Translations under genes and position numbers: made by a program
The notes under the pieces: generated by a model
Databases searched by the model: none
What the model was told of the DNA's origin: nothing
What the model saw: only the letters and a program-made list of their open reading frames with translations
Shown here: positions 32,941 through 44,339 of the stretch, piece by piece
Position numbering within the stretch: position 1 is the stretch's first letter
Layout of the letters: every line of letters begins with the position of its first letter
NCBI GenBank assembly: GCA_963930645.1
Contig: OZ005657.1
Location: forward strand, 49,973,153 to 50,037,152
Source: Salticus scenicus
Lineage: Eukaryota > Arthropoda > Arachnida > Araneae > Salticidae
Direction: 5' to 3'
Length of the DNA stretch: 64,000 bases

Positions 32941-35768
32941 CAGGGACAAATCTTGCAATCGATTTTTAACTAACTTCCCGACTAGCTAGATACTTGAAAT
33001 TTTCAGGACAGCTCACAACACGGTGACAATACATTTTTCTAATAATTTTAGTCAACTATTTCAAGTCCCGCTGCCTTTGGCAGCGCTTATATGATTCGAC
33101 AGAAAATTTATTTAACTAACTTCCCGGATAGCTAGACATTTGAAACTTTCAGAATAGTTCATAACAGGGTGAAAATGCATTTTCTTAAAACCTTTAGCCA
33201 ACTGTTTCGGGTTCCCGCTGCCTTCGGCAGCGTTATCAGTACAAAGCTTGCAATCGATTTTTCACTAACTTTCCGACTAGGTAGACATTTGAAATTTTCA
33301 GGACAGCTCACAACACGGTGACAATACGTTTTTCTAATAATTTTAGTCAGCTATTTCAAGTCCCGCTGCCTTCGGCAGCGCTTATATGATTCGACATAAA
33401 ATTTATTTAATCAACTTCCCGACTAGCTAGACATTTGAAACTTTCAGAATAGTTCAGGTCACGGTGAAAATGCATTTTCTTAAAACCTTTAGCCAACTGT
33501 TTCGGGTTCCTGCTGCCTTCGGCAGCGTTATCAGTACAAAGCTTGCAATCGATTTTTCACTAACTTTCCGACTAGCTAGACATTTGAAACTTTTAGGACA
33601 GCTCACAACACGGTGACAATACATTTTTCTAATAATTTTAGTCAACTATTTCAAGTCCCGCTGCCTTTGTCAGCGCTTATATGATTCGACAGAAAATTTA
33701 TTTAACTAACTTCCCGGATAGCTAGACATTTGAAACTTTCAGAATAGTTCATAACAGGGTGAAAATGCATTTTCTTAAAACCTTTAGCCAACTGTTTCGG
33801 GTTCCCGCTGCCTTCGGCAGCGTTATCAGTACAAAGCTTGCAATCGATATTTCACTAACTTTCCGACTAGCTAGACATTTGAAATTTTCAGGACAGCTCA
33901 CAACACGGTGACAATACATTTTTCTAATAATTTTAGTCAGCTATTTCAAGTCCCGCTGCCTTCGGCAGCGCTTATATGATTCGACATAAAATTTATTTAA
34001 TCAACTTCCCGACTAGCTAGACATTTGAAACTTTCAGAATAGTTCAGAACACGGTGAAAATGCATTTTCTTAAAACCTTTAGCCAACTGTTTCGGGTTCC
34101 TGCTGCCTTCGGCAGCGTTATCAGTACAAAGCTTGCAATCGATTTTTCACTAACTTTCCGACTAGCTAGACATTTGAAACTTTTAGGACAGCTCACAACA
34201 CGGTGACAATACATTTTTCTAATAATTTTAGTCAACTATTTCAAGTCCCGCTGCCTTTGGCAGCGCTTATATGATTCGACAGAAAATTTATTTAACTAAC
34301 TTCCCGGATAGCTAGACATTTGAAACTTTCAGAATAGTTCATAACAGGGTGAAAATGCATTTTCTTAAAACCTTTAGCCAACTGTTTCGGGTTCCCGCTG
34401 CCTTCGGCAGCGTTATCAGTACAAAGCTTGCAATCGATTTTTCACTAACTTTCCGACTAGGTAGACATTTGAAATTTTCAGGACAGCTCACAACACGGTG
34501 ACAATACATTTTTCTAATAATTTTAGTCAGCTATTTCAAGTCCCGCTGCCTTCGGCAGCGCTTATATGATTCGACATAAAATTTATTTAATCAACTTCCC
34601 GACTAGCTAGACATTTGAAACTTTCAGAATAGTTCAGAACACGGTGAAAATGCATTTTCTTAAAACCTTTAGCCAACTGTTTCGGGTTCCTGCTGCCTTC
34701 GGCAGCGTTATCAGTACAAAGCTTGCAATCGATTTTTCACTAACTTTCCGACTAGCTAGACATTTGAAACTTTTAGGACAGCTCACAACACGGTGACAAT
34801 ACATTTTTCTAATAATTTTAGTCAACTATTTCAGGTCCCGCTGCCTTCGGCAGCGCTTATATAATTCGACAGAAAATTTATTTAACTAACTTCCCGACTA
34901 GCTAGACATTTAAAAGTTTCAGAATAGTTCAGAACACGGTGAAAATGCATTTTCTTAAAACCTTTAGCCAACTGTTTCGGGTTCCCGCTGCCCTCGGCAG
35001 CGTTATCAGTACAAAGCTTGCAATCGATTTTTCACTAACTTTCCGACTAGCTAGACATTTGAAATTTTCAGGACAGCTCACAACACGGTGACAATACATT
35101 TTTCTAATAATTTTAGTCAACTATTTCAAGTCCCGCTGCCTACGGCAGCGCTTATATGATTCGACAGAAAATTTATTTAACCAACTTCCCGACTAGCTAG
35201 ACATTTAAAATTTTCAGAATAGTTCAGAACACGGTGAAAATGCATTTTTTTAAATACCTTTAGCCAACTCTTTCGGGTTCCTGCTGCCTTCGGCAGCGTT
35301 ACCAGTACAAAGCTTGCAATCGATTTTTCACTAACTTCCCGACTAGCTAGATATTTGAAACTTTCAGGATAGCTCAGAACACGGTGGCAATATATTTTTT
35401 TAATACTTTTAGTCAACTGTTTCAGGTCCCTACTGCCTTCGGCAGCGTTCATATGATTCAACAGAAAATTCATTTAACTAACTTCCCGAGTAGCTAGACA
35501 TTTGAAACTTTCGGAACAGTTCAGAATACGGTGAAAGTGCTTTTTAAAAATATTTTTATCCAATTGCTTCGGGACCCTGCTGCCTTCGGCAGCGTTTCCA
35601 CTACAAAGCTTGCAATCAACTTTTAACTAACTTTCCGGCTAGATAGCCATTTGAAACTTTTATAATAGCTCAAAAAAAGACGATAGCAAGGAATTTTTTT
35701 AATACTTTTATCCAATTGCTGGGGTTCCGGCTGCCTTCAGTAGCGTTTATATGATTCAACAGAAAATT
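32941..35768. repeat. 147/148-bp alternating satellite with a hairpin in each monomer
   Basis: About nineteen monomers. Each contains CTAGCTAGACATTTGAAA-like sequence and ends in the hairpin CGCTGCC-TTC-GGCAGCG (7-bp stem, 3-nt loop); in alternate monomers the first stem base is T. Hairpin starts at 33069, 33216, 33364, 33511 and 33659 give spacings of 147, 148, 147, 148, so the true unit is a 295-bp dimer of an A type (followed by CTTATATGATTCGACA) and a B type (followed by TTATCAGTACAAAG). Shared variants recur every 590 bp (for example the CTTTG hairpin loop at 33069, 33659 and 34249; ATAACAGGGTG at 33168, 33758 and 34348), revealing a four-monomer higher-order repeat. Monomers diverge towards the right edge. 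Repeated 63-codon minus-strand ORFs are by-products of the repeat. Confidence 0.95.
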
Positions 35769-36330
35769 AAAAAACATGGTTTATAAAATTTTTTTTATCT
35801 TATAATTATTTTTTTTTTTTTCTTTTTTTAACAATCACTCATCGAATCCAATCTTGTTAAAAACTAAACCCGAACCGACTCTGAAAAGCAGAAAAGCAAT
35901 TTGAATAAATCTGACTCACAAGAATCATTTCCAGTTATCTGTTTTTCATATTTTTATAAAATTCTCGTTTTCCGTTTGATAATTTTCTTGAATATCGCTT
36001 GATAAAAATCACACCTTGTTGGACTTAGTGTTGTGGTCCTAATTGCTATCATAAGCGTAAAAAATTTAAAATGAATTTATCTATTAAATGATATACTGTA
36101 AATATGAATCGTAGAATAATCTATTTTAAAAAGCTTTAAAAACCCAAATTCTTCAAAAGGCGTATCACGTAAATCTTTTCGAAGTTAGAATAAAATTTAA
36201 TTTGCAAAAAAAAATTGTAACTTTTTTGTTTATTAACCAAAATTGTGGAATTTTGAACTGCGTTAAAAAAAGAGAAATTATTTCTTAAAATTCAAAATAG
36301 ATGGCAGCACCACACGATTGCCGATTATTT
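35769..36330. other. AT-rich stretch without a gene
   Basis: Poly(T) near 35810-35822. A CTCF-like core (AATAGATGGCAGCA) at 36296-36309. No gene seen. Confidence 0.5.
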
Positions 36331-36335
36331 TTGTT

Positions 36336-36871
36336 AATTAAACGACTTCGAAAAAGAAGGAAGGTTCTCAATTCAAACAGTATGTTTATTTTATGTTTGT
36401 TAGCTCATAACTTCTGAACGGATGCTCCGACTTTGATACTTTTTCTTTTGTTGAAAAGGTCTTGGTCTAAAATAGGTCCCATTGTAATATCTTTACGATC
36501 TAAAGAAAATACAGGGTGCCCAAAAAATCAGTCCCAACTCTTTTAACTGCTAAACGGCTGCAGCTATAGTGATAAAAATGGTATGTAAGTACAGCAAAGT
36601 GGCCATGCAGTACAAGGTTAAACCGCTTGCAGCGCCACCTGGTGGAAAATAGCGGAGTTAGTGTTCCTATCTCGAAAACGGTTCTAAAGAAAAAGTGAAT
36701 TACAAAGCTGAAGAGTATCACAGATTTAGTACAAAAAGATAGTTTAGACATTCATGCTAACGTTCCTATCTCGGAAACGGTTCAAGGCAGGGGGGGAAAA
36801 AGTGAATTATAAAATTGCAGAGTATCATCGATTTAGTACGAAAAGGTAGTTTTGACATTGATGCTAAAAAC

Positions 36872-36902
<31 letters not shown>

Positions 36903-38470
36903 TCGCAATTTCTTACACTATACACACTTGAGCTACATTGCTCACGTTGTAGCGTAGCTGGTGAGACATACGTTATATAGTTCAAAATACGGTTACTTGA
37001 TACTTTTTGTTTTGTTGTAGAGATCTTGGTCTGAAGTAGGTCCCATTATAACATCTTTACAATCTAAAGAAAATAAAGCGCCATCTAGTGAAAAACAGCA
37101 GAATTAGCGCTCCTATCTCAAAAACGGTTCAAGATGGGAGAAAAGTTAATTACGAAGTTGTAGAGCACCATCGATTTACTACGAAAAGCAAGTTTTTAGA
37201 CATTATTGCAAAAAATAGAACGCTTAAAACGTGCAGTTGTTTGTGCGCAATTTCCTACACTGTGCACACTTGAACTACGTTGAACACTTTGCAGCGTAGC
37301 AGAGGACACGTATACTCTGTGGTTCAAAGTACTGTTACTGTAAGCGGTCACATCGATTAACGCAAAGTCGTTTTCAACCAACTTGAGAAAGGAGGGTGTT
37401 CTTAATTCGAGCTATGTGTTGTTGTTGGTGTTTGTAAGCTTATAACTTCGTAAGAGATACTCTAATTAACCGACTTCAAAAAGGAGGAGGTTCTCAATTC
37501 AAAGCGTATGTTTTTTTGTTTTAGTTTTTGTTTGTTAGCTCATAACTTTTGAACGGATGATCCGATTTTGATACTTTTTGTTTTATCGTAAAGGTCTTGG
37601 TCTGAAATAGGTCCCATTGTAAGACCTCTACGATCAAAAGAAAATACAGGGTGCCCAAAAAAGTCAGTCGCGACTCATTTAACTGCTGAACAGCTGCAGC
37701 TATAGTCATAAAAGTGGTATGTAGGTATAGTAAAGTGGACATGTGCTACGTGATTCAACCGCCTAAAGCGCCACCTGGTGGAAAAGAGTGGAGTTAGTGA
37801 TCCTATCTCGGAAACGTTTCAAGACAGGGAGAAAAAGTTAATTATAAAATTGCAGCGCATTATCGATGTAGTACGCAAAGATAGTTTAAGCATTAATGCT
37901 AAAAACAGAACGCTTAAAACGTGCACTTTTTTGTTCACAATTTTCTATTTTGTGCACACTTGAACGACATTGCATATGTTGTAGCGTAGCGGGTGACATT
38001 TATGCTATGTAAAATTCAAAGTATGGTTATTGTAAGCGATCACATCGATTAACGCATAGACGTTTTAAACCGACTTCATAAAGGAAGAGGTTCTCAATAC
38101 AAACCATGTTTCTCGTTGTTGTTGTTGAAATTTGTCAGCTTATAACTTCGTAAGAGATGATTTAATTTTAATACTTTTTTTGTTGTCGTAATGATCTTGG
38201 CCTGAAATAGGTTTCATTATGTTTCCATTAAGATATAAACAAATTACAGGATACTCACAAAAGTCTTCTGTTCTCACTCTAACTGCTGAATGCATGCAGC
38301 TACACTCGTAAAAGCAGTATGTAAGTTTCCATGTTGAAACTTCTGTCCGTCAGCTGCAATGCATATTTTGCTCTTTGTTTGACCTTTACGCTGCGCAATT
38401 TCCAACGCAGCGGGTGACACGTATTCACTGTAAAGTTCAATATATATGCCTAACAGAATTTTCGGTTACG
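36336..38470. repeat. Diverged tandem family R6 (CGACTTCAAAAAGGAGG)
   Basis: Unit starts near 36342, 37377, 37471 and 38071 share CGACTTCAAAAAGGAGGAGG, then TTCTCAATTCAA, CTCATAACTTTTGAACGGATG, AAGGTCTTGGTCTGAAATAGG and AATACAGGGTGCCCAAAAAA. A second module (TCCTATCTCGGAAACGGTTC, then ATCGATTTAGTACGAAAAG, then TTGTAGCGTAGC) recurs near 36665, 36763, 37111 and 37800. Three units carry a CTCF-like core on the - strand (36631-36645, 37078-37090, 37768-37782). The opening motif resembles a sequence found in many arthropod repeats, but I cannot name the class with confidence. Confidence 0.75.
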
Positions 38471-38837
38471 AATACAGCGTATCCGTTCTTTACATTTCTA
38501 AAGACTTTTTAATTTAACGTATGTTCGTCCAATAGAAAGTTTTTTGCTCATATCCGATAAAGGCAAGAAAAGTGACAGAACTTAAAAATGCAGCATTTGA
38601 GAAAAATCAACTTAAAAATAACTTGACTATAATAGAATAAAACTGGCACAACTGTCTAGATGGCGATGTAACTTTTTTGTTCACATTGGGTGCATTTCAT
38701 GTATTTTTAGTGACATAAACCATTTTTTGAGTAATGTCTTTGATTTCTTGGAAGTTGTGATTTGTGAAACTTCCGTCGAACGTCTTCTGATGCTCTGCTA
38801 TATAAATAAGTTTACACTCAAAAGAGAAAAATAAAAT

Positions 38838-39788
38838 CTTTTTGTAAAAAAATAGAACCGACTCCAAAAAGAGACTACTCTTCAAACAACTAAAAATGAA
38901 AGAAAATTGGCCGAAAATGGAACTGTAAATTGCGCCTAAAAGTATAAAATAATTTCCTTCGCCAAACAACCTATAACACTACAATTAATCATAACTTTTG
39001 AAGTCGGCGCAAAATTAAATAAAAATTAATACCTTTATTCAATACAAAAATCAAATCCTATTCAAAATACACATCTCACATTGTTACCTGCAAAACGCAG
39101 CCGAAAACTACTTTGATTCAAGAAAACAAATAAGATTTCGTAAGCGACAAAAGTTGGCGAAGATGCTGGTATCTGACGTTCTTGGTGAAAGAAAAATCGT
39201 AAAATTATCTGGCAAACATATTTAATTTCCTTGGGATATCATGATTGTTTTGATAAGGTATATTAAGAGAGTAATCAAGAATATGAAACAATACTTATAT
39301 TATGAAAATATACATCTTGCGTGTATATTTTTGCATTACGTTTTGATCGCTAAATCCAAAAGCCCTCAAGAATGATAGTTATCAAAGTTATACCAAATTT
39401 GCAAAGGAAACTCTAACTTCGTAGAAACATAAATACCGCATTGTGAAGAATGTTCACTGTTCTATGTAGATGCTGCTAATGGACCAATTGTATACAGTGA
39501 TAAAATAATAAAGGAAACATGAAAATGGATCATTCCAGACAACATCATTTGTTGCTACCAATCTAAAGACAAACCTTTAAAAACTAATTAAATTTTATTT
39601 AATTTTGCGCCGACTTCAAAAGTTATGATTAATTGTAGTGTTTTAGGTTGTTTGGCGAAGGAAATTATTTTATACTTTTAGGCGCAATTTACAGTTCCAT
39701 TTTCTGCCAATTTTCTTTCATTTTTAGTTATTTGAATAGTAGTCTCGTTTTGGAGTCTGTTCTATTTTTTTACAAAAAGATTTTATTG
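38838..39788. mobile_element. Foldback element with ~195-bp arms
   Basis: Arms at about 38838-39030 and 39594-39788 are inverted near-copies (CCTTCGCCAAACAACCTATA against TAGGTTGTTTGGCGAAGG; TTTTGAAGTCGGCGCAAAAT against ATTTTGCGCCGACTTCAAAA). The matching MFGEGNYFILLGAIYSSIF translations on opposite strands come from this symmetry and are not evidence of a gene. The ~560-bp spacer has no clear coding sequence. The inner arm word CGACTTCAAAA links it to family R6 next door. Confidence 0.8.
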
Positions 39789-40147
39789 GGATTTCATTTT
39801 CTGATTAAGGGCCAATATCTGCAATTTAATTATTCGTTTGAGGCACCTTTTTATTATTATTTTAGTTTATTATTTCTTTTATATTATAACTTAATATTTT
39901 ACTGATTTGGTTAATGTTTCTGTGTTTTTCCTAATCATTTTTATTTAGTATTGTTAATTGTTTCATCGACATTTTAGTGAATATTCCGCCCAATAGAGGG
40001 CGCTTGTATTCCACAAAACACTCTTTTTTGCTTCTAAAAAGAGATGTAAGATAAGAAAAAAGTTCTTAGGATACTGTGTAGTCAACGATAAATTTTCTTT
40101 TATCAATTGACATCTTTTCTACTAATTCTCTGCAAAAATTAACACTC
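39789..40147. other. AT-rich stretch with a CTCF-like motif
   Basis: A strong core CCAATAGAGGGCGC at 39990-40003 (+). No gene seen. Confidence 0.5.
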
Positions 40148-40225
40148 CGGATCTTTGGGGAAACGAAAGCTTTACCACCGGGTTACTAACATGGCGCTCT
40201 AATCACCTGAGCCACGGAGAGACGA
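40148..40225 (-). mobile_element. tRNA-like sequence, probable SINE head of another family
   Basis: On the - strand CCGTGGCTCAGGTGATTAGAG resembles a tRNA A-box/D-arm region, followed by GCGCCATGTTAGTAACCCGG. No matching acceptor stem or intact B box is seen, so not a functional tRNA. Confidence 0.45.
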
Positions 40226-40380
40226 ATGAAAAAGCTTGTATTTTCCTTAAAATGGAGGCGCATTTTTTATTAGGTTGAGATTCACAAACATACCGTAGTG
40301 AATGACAGTAAGTATATAAGAATTTGGGGGAAAAATGAGTGCTAACATTTAAATTGAATTAAAATAACGTTTATTTAAGT

Positions 40381-40460
40381 GTTGTTGGTATCATCATGCA
40401 TCTATTGGTCGCTAAATTTTATAACGTTCTTAAATTCTTCACTTTATATACATATATTAG
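40381..40460 (+). repeat. Dispersed repeat R3, copy 1
   Basis: GTGTTGTTGGTATCATCATG, then ATCTATTGGTCGCTAAATTT. A related stretch occurs at 61765-61850. Confidence 0.55.
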
Positions 40461-40651
40461 TCAACCCGGCCTGCGGACGGGTCGGATTCGGGTAAAATGG
40501 GTTTATCTGATCCAACGGATGACTCTACCTTGGGCCAATATAACTGTATAGAAAATTTTATTTTATTTGTATATTTATTTTAACTGACTTCTGCTAGTCT
40601 TCCAAATGTTTGGAATATTTCTGTTAATATACGATTTTATTTTTCTAATAG

Positions 40652-40683
<32 letters not shown>

Positions 40684-41138
40684 CATCTATAATTATTCCT
40701 CTTGAAAAAATTATATTTTTTTAATATATTTTTTTTTTTTTCTTATAGAAATACGCGCCATAGCAAGTATTCAAAACTATTTCCATTATGGTTTCATAAC
40801 TTAATTCCTCGCTCTAATTTTTCAGAAAATAAATAAATATATATATATATAATAATAAAGGTTAGCTTTATTAGGGCAATGCAAACTAAATAATTTACAC
40901 TGAAAGTGACCAAAAATTGGTTTTGAAAAATAGATAAAACTTGCAAAAATTCTTAACAACCGTTTCGGATATAAATAATTAAGCATGACTCTTCTTCGTG
41001 TCAAAAAAAAAAAAAAAAAGAAAAAGAAAGAAAAAAGTGGAAGAAGAAGAAGAAAGAAAAAAAGTATGCTCGAGCACAAAGTGAACTGAACAGCTAACCG
41101 ACAATTTTTGCATTCTGAAACTGAACCGGATATTTCAG
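40461..41138. other. AT-rich stretch without a firm gene
   Basis: GC-richer words near 40466-40545 (GGCCTGCGGACGGGTCGG) may be a transposon relic. Poly(T) 40655-40683. A word pair near 40957-41006 (minus strand CGAAGAAGAGTC and CCGAAACGG) resembles decayed Penelope/hammerhead-type sequence. Confidence 0.4.
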
Positions 41139-41384
41139 AGCAATTCTTGGTCCAAATATATTTTTCCAGGAATGTTTGTTGTAAGATCCCGGGAGAAGGC
41201 GGATGTTGCAATAGAGGAAATTGGATTTCCTGGATCATTAATAAGCAGAAAATCCGCACTCTTCCAGAAGGGAAATTTTGCAGTTCCGGTGGGAAAATGT
41301 CTATTCCCTGGACAACCTCCTGAAATCCCAACTCAATTAAAACCAATTGGTGTAAATATTATTAACGAATTTACAGAAATTTAG
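41139..41384 (+). CDS. Possible terminal coding exon or gene fragment, unknown product
   Basis: An open frame runs from a splice-acceptor-like ATATTTCAG (ends 41138) to the TAG at 41382-41384; a second acceptor-like TTTTTCCAG ends at 41169. The predicted peptide is balanced in composition, unlike the low-complexity ORFs around it, and includes SREKADVAIEEIGFPG, NFAVPVGKCLFPGQPPEIP and a short acidic end. I do not recognise the family. It has no visible partner exons nearby, since the region upstream is repeats. It may be the last exon of a gene starting beyond a long intron, a retrocopy fragment, or part of an unrecognised transposon. A start at the internal ATG (41172) would give 70 codons. 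Confidence 0.3.
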   Translation, partial: SNSWSKYIFPGMFVVRSREKADVAIEEIGFPGSLISRKSALFQKGNFAVPVGKCLFPGQPPEIPTQLKPIGVNIINEFTEI

Positions 41385-41565
41385 TTTAAAGAAAGAACAT
41401 GGATTAGGGAAAAAATAATTACAAAAATCGATGAGAAGTGTAATTAACAGGATTTGTAAATGTGGTAAAATTGCAATATAATATATTAAAAACTTCATTA
41501 AGGATTCTCTCTATAAAATTTATCTCACTTAAAATTTACTGTCTCCTGTCAAAAGATACCCTGTA

Positions 41566-41880
41566 ATTTTATGGGGAAATTTGTTATTAGAATTGCTCAT
41601 TATTTAATGTGTCTTTTTAAGTTCTGTTTTCATTTTCAGAAAATTCACAGTCGTTAAATTTGTTCTTGTTTTTCAAAAATTAATTTTTCTTTTTTTAATT
41701 TTTAATATTTCATTTTGAAGCTATCAGTCTGAAAAATGTATTTCGCTCATTTTCCACACTTTTTAGCTCCAATAGAAAATATAACAAATTTATAAAACCA
41801 ACTTTTGTGAAACATGAATAAATGTAACGGTTGTGAATTTTCTGAATGTGAAAACGGAAATTTAATGGCATACATTTAAA
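41566..41880. mobile_element. Foldback element relic (FB4)
   Basis: Left half GGGGAAATTTGTTATTAG, TCATTTTCAGAAAATTCAC and right half AACGGTTGTGAATTTTCTGA, matching the FB interior. The terminal arms are worn. Confidence 0.65.
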
Positions 41881-42104
41881 TTTAATTGAAGGCAGGTGTT
41901 TATATATATATATATATATATAGCTTTGCCCTTCTTGTAAAGTTCCTTTTAAGTACATAAAAAAAAAAAAATCAACTTTTTTTTTGTTTGTTATGCTTTC
42001 TAGTATAAATAAAAGCTGAAAAACATAAAAAATAAATAAAATGAAAGGTAATTTTTGTAATTATTTATTACTTTCTTTTATATTCACAGAAAAAAACATT
42101 GGAT

Positions 42105-42215
42105 TGGTAAAACTTGACTTACGGCTTTTGATGTATTTACACGTTTTGAGATGTCCTAAGCACGATTTAACTATATTTAGAAAATGTTTTTTTTTTTTTT
42201 TTTTGCCTGTGTGTG
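42105..42215 (-). repeat. Dispersed repeat R5, partial inverted copy
   Basis: ATGTATTTACACGTTTTGAG followed by a diverged ACGATTTAACTATATTTAG aligns to the reverse complement of 5570-5620. Confidence 0.5.
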
Positions 42216-42785
42216 ACAAAAATTTTGTCGCAGCTCTAGGTCAAGAACTTAAACCATAAAAACATATTGCACCTTGACATTATTTGCTGTCCATCACCTT
42301 TTATTGTGCATATAGCCCAATAGATGGCATTGCTATGCTGTGATTTCTTCCACTTACTGTAAGGCTATACATAATAAGCTCCTATAATGTATTCAACAAA
42401 ACTTGATATCTGAGATAATCATTGTGAAAAAGAATGCTGACTTAATTTTTGTCTATATATCGACCGACAGGTGGCGCTGATATCACTTACCTTCTGCGAT
42501 TTTCGACATGGCTATATTTCAGCTTGTATGTATGAAAAATGCAACAAACTGCATATGTAAAATATTTATTCAAAGAAGCTATGATTAAATTTTTATGCTT
42601 GTTAATCAGCAGGTGGCGCTGTTATGTAGAGTAGTTTAGATGAAAGTTTTGTGATGTTCACGGCATACTACTAGTTTTTATTTAAAAAACTATTAACTGT
42701 TTGGCAAAAATTCTCATGGATAGGATAAGGAGGACCAATTAAGGCTACTCTATTCTATACCTCTTAAATTTTTTTCCGTCTCCGG
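42216..42785. other. AT-rich stretch with three CTCF-like motifs
   Basis: Cores at 42316-42330 (CCCAATAGATGGCAT), 42464-42479 (CCGACAGGTGGCGCTG) and 42606-42621 (TCAGCAGGTGGCGCTG), all on the + strand. No gene seen. Confidence 0.55.
42464..42621 (+). promoter_or_regulatory. Pair of strong CTCF-like sites
   Basis: Two sites 142 bp apart in the same orientation share ACAGGTGGCGCTG / GCAGGTGGCGCTG. CTCF recognises a core close to CCASYAGRKGGCRS, conserved across Bilateria. Occupancy cannot be read from sequence. Confidence 0.5.
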
Positions 42786-43175
42786 TCAGCAAATTCCATA
42801 TAATTCTATGAGGAAATTTTTTACTAGAATAACGTATTACAGAAAGTTTTTTTTTCTTCTAATTTGGAAAATCCACAATCGTTAAATTTATTCCTGTTTT
42901 CGAAGAAATTATTATTATTATTATTTATATTTTATTTTTAAGCTATAAAGGACGAAAAATGCATTTAGTTAATTTTTGCCCATTTTTAGCTCAGAAATAA
43001 ATAAATAAATGAATAATAATAAATCAATTTTTGGAAAACAAGAATAAATTTAACAATTGTGAATTTCTGGAATGTAAATACGGAATTAAAAAAAGAAAAA
43101 AAAAAAAAATCATTAGGTAATGAGTAATTCTAGTGACAAATTTTCCATAGAATAACCTGGGCTTTGGCTTATTTA
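42786..43175. mobile_element. Foldback element copy 5 (FB5)
   Basis: TTCTATGAGGAAATTTTTTAC on the left and GTGACAAATTTTCCATAGAATAACC on the right, in outline, with the shared FB interior (CACAATCGTTAAATTTATTC; AATTTAACAATTGTGAATTT). Confidence 0.7.
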
Positions 43176-44339
43176 TTATATGGATTTGGTTTATATATTT
43201 GTAATATATGGAGTTTAAATTACGAAAAACTATCATGCAAACTTAAAAAAATTACAGCTAAAACAATATTGCGATTTGTTTTTGCATTAAAAAAAAGTCC
43301 TTTGGCTTTGTTGTCAGTCCCCTGTCATTAATGGTCATTTTCTGTAAATTGAACAGTTAAAAAATAAAAAAATAAATAAATAAATATTATTTTTGTCAGT
43401 TGCATTCCTATAATGCAGATACGTTTCTTTTTTTCTTCTCTCTCTCTCTCTCTCTTTTCTTTATATTCTTTTCTTTCTTTTTACTTTATTTCTTTATAGA
43501 CCTCGTCGCTTACAGAAAATGACCATTCTACTGCAGAATATTTTTGTTGATGATTTTTATGGTAATTAAACAAAATATGAGAAAAAATAATAAGAACACT
43601 ATGTCTAGAGTAAAATAAAACATGTACTTTTTCTTACAAGAAAGCAATATTTAAAGCTGAACAAATTATTTCTTTATTGCTAAACATTAATTATCACTAT
43701 AAAACTAGTTTTTGTATAAATTTTGTAATAAATGTTTTGTATTGGATTTTTTTAATAATCAAAACGAATAAAAGTTCTTGAAGCTGTCTAGCTATTTGTA
43801 TAATCATACATTTAACAAACAGATTTGATAATTTTCTGAAGAATAGAATCTTGGTAAGCAAACATCATCAATTGCTATAAACGCAGCTGTTTCGGGTCGA
43901 AATAATTATGCGCAATCCTTCATCGTGTGATAAGAAGTAGGCAGATATGCAATGTAAGAAAACAGTTTACGCTGGTTTAGTCTGCTATTATTGTTTATAC
44001 ATCGTATTTCAATTTACTGATTATATTATGCTATTTGTTTATTATATATATATACATATATATATATTTAATACCAGAGTTTAGTTGAAATTTTCTGCAA
44101 TAATTATTTTGTTGGGAATGAGTACAATAACTACATGAAAATACCTGTATAATTCATTCTTTTTCATCCAAATATGCTTTTAGTATTTGCTAAACAATGT
44201 ATATTAATTCATAAAAAGCAACGTAAATGGATTTTGAGTTGCATCTTATAAAACTTTTCTCCAAAGAAAACTGGGTTCTTTACTGTTTTTCTTCTTCAGT
44301 GAGAGGTGGAAAATAAAGAAAAAATAACAGCCTAAATTA
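43176..44339. other. AT-rich stretch with (CT)n and (TA)n tracts
   Basis: (CT)n 43437-43457, (TA)n 44043-44068. A minus-strand word pair near 43880-43935 (CGATGAAGG and CCCGAAACAGCTG) resembles the hammerhead-type ends but has a changed core. No gene seen. Confidence 0.45.

Noticed and set aside
33454..35473. Repeated 63-codon minus-strand ORFs with the same protein sequence
   Set aside because: They follow the satellite period exactly, with the GC hairpin translated in part. No start context, domain or independent conservation suggests a protein.
38697..39905. Two near-identical predicted proteins on opposite strands (MFGEGNYFILL...)
   Set aside because: Explained completely by the inverted arms of the foldback element; both continue into unrelated sequence past the arms.
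43870..43940. Additional hammerhead motif on the minus strand (CGATGA ... CCGAAACAGCTG)
   Set aside because: The core has CGATGA in place of CTGATGA and stem I does not pair; at best a decayed relative. The same holds for 40957-41006.
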